This document shows positions 57,901-64,000 of a stretch of DNA of 64,000 nucleotides, piece after piece. The stretch covers positions 124,001-188,000 of the forward strand of contig NZ_JAQSDN010000035.1 of the NCBI RefSeq assembly GCF_029945925.1. The letters run 5' to 3'. The notes beneath the pieces are model-generated. The model worked only from the letters and a program-made list of their open reading frames with translations. It made no database searches and was not told the origin of the DNA. Within the stretch, counting starts at the first letter, position 1. Each line of letters opens with the position of its first letter. The translations under genes and the position numbers were made by a program. The stretch is from Polaromonas sp. Its GTDB lineage: Bacteria > Pseudomonadota > Gammaproteobacteria > Burkholderiales > Burkholderiaceae_C.

Positions 57901-60391
57901 AGAACCCCATTCTTCACATTTTTCATGGGTCTGCGTTCCCGCCCGATCTGTACCTTGTATTGCTGATCTCATGGAGGCAAAAGGGAAAGAACATAAAAGC
58001 GAAGTTCTTCCAGAAAAGATCCTCGGCTTCATCCGTGCTGCCGAACGAGAACTGGGGTTGTCTCCATTTTCCATAACCGATCGCAAAACGCTCATCCGTA
58101 AGGTTGCGGATATTGTCAACTCGGCAAATCAGCTGCTTCTGCCTGGAATCGTCGCTGGCGTGAGACGCGGTCAAGTCACGTCGTGGTCACTGAACGTGCA
58201 AGCGCTTGCTCGCGCAGTCGTTTGCAAACGTCCGGTATGTGCTGAAGCACTGGCAGGCACGCCCGCTGATGGCGCTGGTGAAACCTGGTCATCGCGCAGC
58301 GGCTTTGGTTTTCTGGCAATTAACCAAACCATCAAAGGTGGCAAAAACGATCGAGAAATGCTCGCAGGCATTCGCAATGCGCTCACGGTGTTCCAAGAGG
58401 CCGTCAAGGACACTGCCAATGAGAGTCCCGATCGGGAAAAAGCGGCGGCGACAGTTAAGAGCCTTCATGCTGAACAAGGCAGGCAGACTTCCCCCAATAT
58501 CCAGCTTTTGACCGTATGGATCATCAGGCTCCTGACTGATAAAGGCGCTGCTGGCGGTTGGCTACGCGCGTCATCCATCAAAAAGTACCTATCACTCATC
58601 GCTCCTGGATTCCTCGATTTTGGCTCCGAACTCAATTTGCTTGAGGCGGGTGAAGAGGAGATCGAAGAGTTCTACAAGCGGGTTCTTTTTCGTCCAGTGG
58701 CTGTGAACGCACGTAACCAAGAACCTGACCTGGAGGGGCGGCGCCTCGACGAATTGAGCCTGTTGGGGAGGCTGCGCGAATTTCATCATTTTATTGAGCG
58801 CGAATATGGTGCTGAAAGCCCCGATTGGTCGACTTTAGGTGAAGGCTTAACTTCTTCAATGGTGTCGGCCGAGCTGATCTTGCCCATTGAGTACCAACAT
58901 GCTCTACTGGCCATTTGCCCTTTGAATGCACATCTAGACAGGCAGTCGCTGATGGGGGGCATGCTCCTTGTGCTTGGCTATCGGTTTGGCCTGCGAAGTG
59001 CGGAAGCGATTTCGATGGCCAGAAACGACTGGATCGAGATAAAACAGGCGGTCGTCGTCTTAGTGAGCGGTAAATTTAAGGCGTCTAAGTCCAATGCGGG
59101 TCGCAGGCAGGTTCCATTGCTCGGAAGCTTGACTGACCATGAGCATGCAATTGTGGGCAGATGGTTCGAGTACTGGGCTAGTCTTGGCCTTCCCGACGTA
59201 TCCGCTCCGATGTTCCCCTCCAGTGAGGATCTGAAGAAACCTGCGCTCGTCGATGGGCCAAGGCGAAGAGTTGTTGAGGTATTGCGCATTGCGACAGGCT
59301 CAGCCGGCCTAACGTTCCATCATGCGCGGCATTCCTTTGCTTGCAACGTAGCGCTCAGGGTCCTGCACCCCGAGTTGCTTCCACAGTATCCGCATCTTTG
59401 CGCCGACTGGCTCTGGGGGGCCGACTCAGTTCGCAAGCAGTTACTCGGCGTCACGCGCACGACTAGGCGATCACCTTGGGCGGTGTCAGTGGTACTTGGT
59501 CATGCGCATCCGGCCACGTCTCTCGGTAGCTATCTGCATTTCATACATGACTGGGCCAATCATCGTGTTATCGAAAAGCAGCCGGAGAAATTCAGGATCG
59601 CAGCTAAGTACAAGCTGCCAAGGTGTCTTGACCTAGACGAACTCGCGATGTCTCAAATGGACCATCCTGTTCCCGTTCCACCACTCCTTCCTTCCAAGAC
59701 CGTGCCTCGGAAGCCGGAGGCCATTGTCCGATACCTCCAACTGTTGTCGCGAGAAATCAAGCCTGATCGGGCCGGATGGCTGTGTGGGTTCGACGAGGCC
59801 GATACTGAATATTTGATCGAAGGTCTCAGTCCACTTCGAGCGTCTTATCCAATGCTGGGGTTGAACCCTGGTAAGCCGCAACTAGCCCGACTGGTTTCTG
59901 TTCCTACCTCGGCGAGATGGAACGCGCTTGGAAAAATGCTTCATGGCTGTTCACTGCCGCAACCAGCAGGCAGGGAGGCGATGTGGCAAATTGCAGACGC
60001 CAGGCAAATTCTTCTTTGGCTTCCCGAACACTTTGAACTTTTGTCCAGCATGCTGGCCAGCTTGCAGTGGAACGAGTCGTTCCTGAATTTTTACAAACCA
60101 AAAACTAGAGCGTACACCACGGGACTTTTAGCGAACGAGCGCAAGTGGAAGCTTCTCTCTACCCACATTCCTAGTACCAAGGAGAACGTGCAGAAGTCGA
60201 AGCATCGCTCTGACCACCCTGATGAAGAGAAGCGTTTTCAGGTTGAAGTGGGAAGGTACCCCACCAAAAGTGGCCTGCACTTTTACAACGCGACCGATCG
60301 AATCGCTGTTGTACCGGCGCCTGGCATTGCGCCAGTGGGTGATCGCGCCGAGCTTATTCTTCTTTGGATTGCCCTGAATCTAGGAATATAG
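54932..60391 (+). CDS. Giant protein with two tyrosine-recombinase catalytic domains
   Basis: An uninterrupted 1,819-codon frame. The first catalytic region carries R568 (AGTGARPVNSV), a lysine near 597, R698-H699 (NIFRHRMATRL), G720-H721 (QMGHAETG) and Y729 (DTYGPY). The second carries R1355 (GYRFGLRSAEA), lysines at 1381-1386 (GKFKASKSNAGRRQ), H1463-x-x-R1466-H (FHHARHSF), G1523-H1524 (VVLGHAHP) and Y1534 (LGSYLHF). These are the R-K-HxxR-H-Y sets of phage-integrase-type recombinases, each within about 160-180 residues. The second is preceded by a core-binding-like helical region (about 1180-1250). Known tyrosine recombinases are usually 300-450 aa with one such set. Codon use is lower in GC than the flanks. 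The start (TTG) is uncertain. Confidence 0.8.
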   Translation: MLAGCFAFLAQHETVAILDAWQFAPAFPKELLKLSDAVARKAPPYGGQISAGRIVDNFEGAVTRTPIAAMLCAEVGAHLLDSDRQDIASLRLYLLIKSMELATAGYQATPHLLNACKQVRKTLEEPTSSRDGLGLIRYVSPANEHFGTFEASLKEASGRFKLHIESNEKEFDTPSATSKFADNIEAVASGRPTKLVPLTASPSPQTSIATSTFWEKAVSDEDIGTEAIESTFSLADEALGDPEAEYTLEAVVFVTPPSPSHSYRLGRGLHLQSQADRNHIPNAWNRLRPDEIHNLQLLIPQWISSEEHSLLGVIAGLAIATQKSIESACSIAISQAPVDSRWVLDLQGGRLLRYPNRPALRARAAEVNEREGIHGVTWLRPLADVQVLTLEPNLHQVLRAAAGEKPSADQLGNLWNKKSTPQAEFNRLCMGMPELARVTQGLLPNTTEQLIFNATEDSTFARMLLSTDDWARPAAASYASWTLAQANSIIAGLSCGINVQPGELAETNGLGSELDPIDALLQAEFAHAAQKVKDALELEPAHPDAWIEAHNNISGYMVAALLAGTGARPVNSVFEHRNDFDLEGARLFLDDKSFDLKENGRWGRIVPLPSVLVELMQFLYLPYLAWLQAQLASHGASSEEYTELADAISRILQGTANALTPMFFLLKRTNKLRIVEVSERGLSKFAVFSWSLPWNIFRHRMATRLRTLGCEEELIAAQMGHAETGADTYGPYSPRCWVDDEAGWLAALESCVGLLKIEPIRFRTPSFSPTALPSDFRRFFLAASFGSGARRKDRELVKTRAHLEAEEFLISKVKAHLNVKGAEGLKLDDKFPELLTDEQLNFLSSTDFWTPLGLEMLFTSKKTPRPNQLDWYEAYEEFRLRVSAGSFVPHQDRLRVRKPVRDRAVFPAGTMTAERTLKRLREELTQTFATTHPSHRSLKLKGLLVALDIALNSSVSDNSLLCMISASESSKLQLYKRNANVFVARPPDRTEPHSSHFSWVCVPARSVPCIADLMEAKGKEHKSEVLPEKILGFIRAAERELGLSPFSITDRKTLIRKVADIVNSANQLLLPGIVAGVRRGQVTSWSLNVQALARAVVCKRPVCAEALAGTPADGAGETWSSRSGFGFLAINQTIKGGKNDREMLAGIRNALTVFQEAVKDTANESPDREKAAATVKSLHAEQGRQTSPNIQLLTVWIIRLLTDKGAAGGWLRASSIKKYLSLIAPGFLDFGSELNLLEAGEEEIEEFYKRVLFRPVAVNARNQEPDLEGRRLDELSLLGRLREFHHFIEREYGAESPDWSTLGEGLTSSMVSAELILPIEYQHALLAICPLNAHLDRQSLMGGMLLVLGYRFGLRSAEAISMARNDWIEIKQAVVVLVSGKFKASKSNAGRRQVPLLGSLTDHEHAIVGRWFEYWASLGLPDVSAPMFPSSEDLKKPALVDGPRRRVVEVLRIATGSAGLTFHHARHSFACNVALRVLHPELLPQYPHLCADWLWGADSVRKQLLGVTRTTRRSPWAVSVVLGHAHPATSLGSYLHFIHDWANHRVIEKQPEKFRIAAKYKLPRCLDLDELAMSQMDHPVPVPPLLPSKTVPRKPEAIVRYLQLLSREIKPDRAGWLCGFDEADTEYLIEGLSPLRASYPMLGLNPGKPQLARLVSVPTSARWNALGKMLHGCSLPQPAGREAMWQIADARQILLWLPEHFELLSSMLASLQWNESFLNFYKPKTRAYTTGLLANERKWKLLSTHIPSTKENVQKSKHRSDHPDEEKRFQVEVGRYPTKSGLHFYNATDRIAVVPAPGIAPVGDRAELILLWIALNLGI

Positions 60392-60404
60392 AAACATCTG
60401 GGTG

Positions 60405-61703
60405 CTATCGAGATGAAGCGCCAGAATCCTCGGTTCCGCACGGTTTGATCTTGAGCAATCGGTATGTGAAGCAATCGTCCTTTTCCACCGAATTAATCTC
60501 AACAACGACCCGAGGGAATCCAGTATCGAAGTCAAAAGCCGGATCGCTTCGAAGATTATTTCTCCGAACAGTATGGGCATACATATAGGTGTCGTGGATG
60601 GCCTCATAAAGAGCTTGATCCATATAGCTAACTTTGATGACACGTCCCTTTTCCGCTTCAAGCGCTAGCTCAATTCGCTTTTTCCGAAGATCGATGCTAC
60701 ACAAATACGCATGCTGCGGGTCTAAGTCCTTTACGAACGGGACAGACGGCCTCCAAGTGGGCATTCCCGCTTGATGTACTAGACATTCGTTACCAAGCTT
60801 CAGCTCCACGCTTTTAATTTCAGTTGACTTGCTCATGGATCGACTGAGGGAGCGCCCTTCTAGCATGATCTTCTCAAGTGCAGCGGCACGCTGCTCCGGT
60901 CTTTCGCTTTTATCCACCAGATCCACCACTACTTGCAGATGCTGAGGCATTGCCAATCTTTGGTCAGCGACTTCTTTTGGTTCGACGTCGTGCTGAGAGT
61001 GCCCGTCTTTTGATTCCAAATCTGCTGGGACCGGAAATGAGTCGGTCAAGTCCAAGTGGCTTGCCTTTTCACGGTCTGTCGGATTGAACATTTCGAAGGA
61101 GACAGCAAGCGCTGTCGCCTTTATAAGTGGGAGTTCATTCTTTGGCACTCTGCTCAAGTCAAGGACCGCCCAAAGTTTCCCCCAGTCGTCACCGAATTCC
61201 ATATGAGTGGTCACCTTGATTAAGGATCGGATGTTGGGGCAAATTGACAAGCACGTAGTCTGAATGGCTTGCATCATCTCCGAAGCGGCTTTTTTATCGA
61301 AAATATTCTTCGGCAATTCCATCCATGAGGCCAACTCTGACTGCGTCAACTTGCTCTCAAATTTTGCTCCTAACGCTAGCATCATCGAATTATCGAGACC
61401 GGCACTCCTTCCTCCTTTCACTGTCAGAACCTGCTCGATTGCATTCAAATTTTTCCCGTCTGAAAAATTCACTCCATGCTCGTGGACTTGGTTTTCGTTT
61501 AGAAAAGCAGAATCAAGGTCGGCACCTGTGAAGGCGTAAACAACTTCCGTTTGATTACTTCCTTCGTTTCTGCCGGATTGTTCAGCTGTTATGTGAGTGG
61601 TCACTTCAGATTCCTCTTTGAAAAGCAAGATTGCTTCTCTAATAAACCTATCTGAAAACTCAAAATGAGTCCACGTTTTGCCGGCGGGCTGCTTGCAAGT
61701 CAA
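60405..61703 (-). CDS. Unrecognised protein convergent with the giant recombinase
   Basis: About 432 residues from a TTG at 61703; TTG at 61628 and GTG at 61604 are alternatives. The frame stays open to 62048, but that extension is Arg/Pro-rich and runs through the GC-rich remnant of another gene, so it is not accepted. The N-terminal part looks helical (THFEFSDRFIREAILLFKEE). The middle is rich in Lys, Glu and Asp, and the C-terminal third alternates strands (LCSIDLRKKRIELALEAEKG, RVIKVSYMDQALYEAIHDTY) and ends in a polar tail. No motif was recognised. Only 13 bp separate its stop from that of the recombinase, and it shares the low-GC composition, so the two probably travelled together. Confidence 0.6.
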   Translation of the reverse strand: MTCKQPAGKTWTHFEFSDRFIREAILLFKEESEVTTHITAEQSGRNEGSNQTEVVYAFTGADLDSAFLNENQVHEHGVNFSDGKNLNAIEQVLTVKGGRSAGLDNSMMLALGAKFESKLTQSELASWMELPKNIFDKKAASEMMQAIQTTCLSICPNIRSLIKVTTHMEFGDDWGKLWAVLDLSRVPKNELPLIKATALAVSFEMFNPTDREKASHLDLTDSFPVPADLESKDGHSQHDVEPKEVADQRLAMPQHLQVVVDLVDKSERPEQRAAALEKIMLEGRSLSRSMSKSTEIKSVELKLGNECLVHQAGMPTWRPSVPFVKDLDPQHAYLCSIDLRKKRIELALEAEKGRVIKVSYMDQALYEAIHDTYMYAHTVRRNNLRSDPAFDFDTGFPRVVVEINSVEKDDCFTYRLLKIKPCGTEDSGASSR

Positions 61704-61805
61704 ACCGAGGCTCCCACTGTCCGGTGCTGCTGACCGGCGCTGTGCACCCCGATACCCGCGCGATCTGTCGAGATATCGCTTCCTCCTACGACTGGACCAG
61801 TGGGC

Positions 61806-62013
61806 AACATGCGCTGCAGCAAAACGCCGGCCAGATGCCGTTTGGTGTCGGGGGTGTTGGTCAGGTCGGGCAGCGGGTCGATCTCGCGCAGACTCGCCAC
61901 GGCCTGGGTCACGGTGGACAGGTCGAGTGCGCGGCCTTCCAGCAGGGCTTCGGTCTGGCGCGCGCGTACCGGTGTGGCGTCCAGCGCCCGTCCGAAAGGG
62001 CCAAGGTTTTGAG
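61806..62013 (-). pseudogene. C-terminal fragment of a CoxM-type FAD-binding subunit
   Basis: On the minus strand about 70 residues read AQNLGPFGRALDATPVRARQ, then TEALLEGRALDLSTVTQAVA, SLREIDPLPDLTNTPDTKRH, LAGVLLQRM. This is the C-terminal domain of the FAD subunit of xanthine dehydrogenase/CO dehydrogenase-type enzymes (the EIDP-x-D...RxxLAGVLxxR pattern). An in-frame TGA lies just upstream (about 62026), and no N-terminal FAD domain or partner subunit is present. It is a scar of an older gene at the right side of the low-GC segment. Confidence 0.65.
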
Positions 62014-62026
62014 CAAGTTTGGCTCA

Positions 62027-62617
62027 GTCGAGCCGGGCGACAAATCACATCTTCGGGATTTCAAGCAGTTTTCCATCGAATTATGACCCACACTCTTTGT
62101 GAGCAGAAGCTGCTCACGATGTGGATAAGTTCTTGGTTTTCTCCTTTTTGGGTTGAGTCTTTGTAGAGTGCAGATGCTGTTAATCATTAACCACCATTCC
62201 GGCAAACGCTGACCTCCTCGCTAGTGTTGACAATCGAGTGTCCGCTTCGGAGAAAATGCAACTACCGCAAAGGGCCCAATGCAGTCCTACTGCTGGCACA
62301 TCCCGGTGGCTGCTTTGCAGCGATAGCCGCCATTCATGCGCCTAGTCCAGTGGGTTACCGCTGCGCGCCGCACGTGGGTGCTGGTGGCCTCCTCTATGGG
62401 GCAAGGGACGCCAAATGAGCATGACCGCTGAGTCGCTTATGAATATCATGTGCGTTCGGCTGGCAATGCAGGAGTTGGGGACGACCAAGCGTAAGGCTCC
62501 TGCCGCCATGGCCTTGCACGCCAATAATAGGTGACGTTCTTGATGAATGAGTAAAAAACGACACAGCTTGACGCTTCGATGCACTAAATTGCAGGCATCA
62601 CTTCAACACGAGCACTC
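62027..62617. other. Intergenic region before the WYL regulator
   Basis: About 590 bp with no convincing gene. It holds two perfect palindromes, GTGAGCA-GAAGC-TGCTCAC (62099-62117) and GTTAAT-C-ATTAAC (62179-62191), either of which could be an operator. A GC-rich stretch (62280-62420) reads like decayed coding sequence but has no extended frame with a family match. The A+T-rich part ahead of 62618 probably carries the WYL gene promoter. Confidence 0.45.
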
Positions 62618-63526
62618 ATGTCCGCAGACACCGCCACCGACAAAAGCAGCTACGGCCACCGCCTGGTGCAGATACTCAAAAAGCTCAATCAAGGCGACAA
62701 GCTCGACCCCAAGGTCCTGGCTGACGAGTTTGGCGTGAACCTGCGTGCCATCCAGCGCGACCTGAACGAACGCTTTGCCTTTTTGAACCTGCACAAGGTG
62801 GACGGGCGCTACCAAATGCCCCCTGCGCTTCTGGGCAAACTCAATTTTCGGGACGTGGAGCGTTTTGCCAGCCTGGCCGGGGTGCGGGGCTTGTACCCAT
62901 CACTCACCGACGACTTTTTGCGCGAACTGATCGACACCCGCGTGCAAAGTGCACTGCTGGTCAAAGGCTTGCAGTACGAGGAACTCAGCGGCAGCCAGCA
63001 CATCCTCTTCGGGCAACTGGAGGCTGCCATCCGCACCCACAGCCAAATTGCCTACACCTACGAAAAGGCCGGCGGCCTGAAGTCTTACCTGCAAGTGGAA
63101 CCCTACAAGCTGGTCAACCACGATGGCATCTGGTACCTGGCCGCCAAAGACGGCGGGCGTCTCAAGGCCTTCTCCCTGGTCAAGATTGACCGGCTCCAAG
63201 TGACCACCACCATATTCACTCCTGACCTCGCTGTGCACGCCACCCTCAATTCCGAAGACGGCATCTGGCTCAACGAAAAGAAGCTCGAAGTGGTGCTGAA
63301 AATAACCGGTACCGCAGCCAGTTTTTTTCGGCGACGCAAACTCGTGGCCAACCAGGTCATAGAAAAAGAACTCGAAGACGGAGGCATGATCGTCTCTGCC
63401 AAAGTGGCCCATGTGAACCAGATACTGCCTACCGTGCGCCAGTGGATACCGTGCATCCGCATCATCAGCCCCGAGGGACTGCAGGCGGAGATGGAAATCG
63501 AAATCCGAAGTTACCTGAACGCGTAG
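62618..63526 (+). CDS. WYL-domain transcriptional regulator
   Basis: A 302-residue regulator. A winged HTH at residues 12-65 (GHRLVQILKKLNQGDKLDPK, LADEFGVNLRAIQRDLNER) is followed by a WYL domain containing the W-Y-L triad itself (HDGIWYLAAKDGG, residues 172-174). The C-terminal WCX-like domain follows (LEVVLKITGTAASFFRRRKL to IEIRSYLNA). WYL regulators of this layout (BrxR/CapW-like) commonly sit at the head of antiphage systems and repress them. Here the next genes run in the same direction and off the window edge, so it may guard a system located to the right. Confidence 0.85.
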   Translation: MSADTATDKSSYGHRLVQILKKLNQGDKLDPKVLADEFGVNLRAIQRDLNERFAFLNLHKVDGRYQMPPALLGKLNFRDVERFASLAGVRGLYPSLTDDFLRELIDTRVQSALLVKGLQYEELSGSQHILFGQLEAAIRTHSQIAYTYEKAGGLKSYLQVEPYKLVNHDGIWYLAAKDGGRLKAFSLVKIDRLQVTTTIFTPDLAVHATLNSEDGIWLNEKKLEVVLKITGTAASFFRRRKLVANQVIEKELEDGGMIVSAKVAHVNQILPTVRQWIPCIRIISPEGLQAEMEIEIRSYLNA

Positions 63527-63558
63527 CCTTTTTTTAACCACCCCTGAAGGAGATCACT

Positions 63559-63696
63559 ATGGGCAACACCCACCCCCTTGAAAGCCTGGCGGCTTTTGCA
63601 ATCTGTTTTGTGGTCGGCGCATTGACCACTGCAGGCCTGGGCGCGTATATAAACAAGATCAAACGCGATAGCGGAACGACTAGGAGAAACACCTAG
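63559..63696 (+). CDS. 45-residue single-pass membrane protein
   Basis: A small frame with a strong ribosome site (GAAGGAGATCACT before the ATG), 32 bp after the WYL gene. The product starts MGNTHPLESL, has one transmembrane helix (AAFAICFVVGALTTAGLGAY) and a basic tail (INKIKRDSGTTRRNT). Layout predicts an inner-membrane protein with the tail in the cytoplasm. Position in the likely WYL-controlled unit suggests it belongs to the same system. No family was recognised. Confidence 0.65.
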   Translation: MGNTHPLESLAAFAICFVVGALTTAGLGAYINKIKRDSGTTRRNT

Positions 63697-63895
63697 CCAA
63701 CGCATCACTCTGGGCTGCAACAAAGGCTTGAGAATAAAAACGCTGTCACACCATCACCCAATGCTGCCGTGGCAGTAGCTCCAAGTTTCCGTTTCACAAA
63801 GTGCCCTGCAGCCTGTGGCTGGAACCATATCAGCGTGCAGCGCAGCGATGTGATTTTTGCGCCTGATGTTGGTGGCCGCTGCGAGGTACCGACTT

Positions 63896-64000
63896 ATGAC
63901 AAACAAAATGAATCAAAATACCAACCCAGAAATGAATAACCAACCGGAGGCAAATAATCCAACCTCGGATGCATCGGCAGATACCGCGTTAAAACCTAAT
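63896..64000 (+). CDS. 5' end of an Asn/Pro-rich ORF (runs off right edge)
   Basis: The frame opens MTNKMNQNTNPEMNNQPEAN and is still open at the window end (35 codons seen). The visible part is low-complexity, rich in Asn, Pro, Ala and Thr, as in disordered N-termini. A GAGG lies nine bases upstream. It follows the WYL gene and the small membrane protein in the same direction. Too little is visible to assign a family. Confidence 0.45.
   Translation, partial: MTNKMNQNTNPEMNNQPEANNPTSDASADTALKPN

Noticed and set aside
61704..62048. N-terminal extension of the orphan ORF to 62048
   Set aside because: Arg/Pro-rich translation in the wrong frame of the CoxM-type remnant; composition changes at about 61690.
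54704..62117. CTGCTCAC at both sides of the low-GC segment as attachment-site duplication
   Set aside because: An 8-bp match without flanking similarity is expected by chance over this distance; listed only as something to test.

Overview
The window looks like a chromosomal segment of a Comamonadaceae betaproteobacterium, most likely close to Polaromonas or Rhodoferax. This is inferred from the high G+C, the gene content (short bifunctional putA with divergent Lrp, pilT-pilU, yraN-SIS-BON, yaiO-type exopolysaccharide genes, TRAP transporter) and several dispersed palindromic repeat families. No rRNA, tRNA or CRISPR array was seen.

Layout. 1-11.7 kb holds ordinary metabolism: a truncated AbrB-family membrane protein, ChaN-like lipoprotein, class III aminotransferase, purU, LysR regulator, GlcD-type oxidase, CidA/LrgB pair, BCCP-carboxyltransferase fusion and bactofilin. 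11.7-18.5 kb is a leftward exopolysaccharide operon (WecB epimerase, processive GT2, bactofilin-like membrane protein, lipoprotein, YaiO porin, membrane protein). Divergent from it, 18.9-24.2 kb carries regulators: a response regulator, two Crp/Fnr proteins and a PAS-GGDEF-EAL protein. 24.3-31.8 kb is a defence/toxin-antitoxin cluster: an AAA15 ATPase with RloB/TOPRIM-like partner, an orphan HigA with a toxin remnant, MntA with a frameshifted HepT, an MmeI-type restriction-modification enzyme, and CcdB with two paralogous CcdA-like proteins. 32-43.9 kb is again core: putA and its regulator, a LivK-type binding protein, yggS, pilT, pilU, an HIBADH-type dehydrogenase, BON lipoprotein and SIS protein. 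44-50.9 kb is a quinate/shikimate-to-protocatechuate island with its own TRAP transporter and IclR regulator. It sits between the SIS gene and yraN, which are normally neighbours. 50.9-54.5 kb returns to core genes (yraN, rsmI, BamE-like lipoprotein, DUF938, exonuclease).

From about 54.6 kb the composition drops in G+C. The main novelty is a single 1,819-codon frame (54932-60391) with two complete tyrosine-recombinase catalytic signatures, convergent with an unrecognised ORF (60405-61703). Right of it lie a fragment of a CoxM-type FAD subunit, a WYL-domain regulator, a 45-residue membrane protein with a strong ribosome site and the start of another ORF.

The second theme is repeat invasion. 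One ~95 bp family sits directly behind stop codons in the sense orientation (four copies). Another ~60-95 bp family, plus two shorter palindromic families, has entered genes in frame, most heavily putA and the MmeI-like enzyme.
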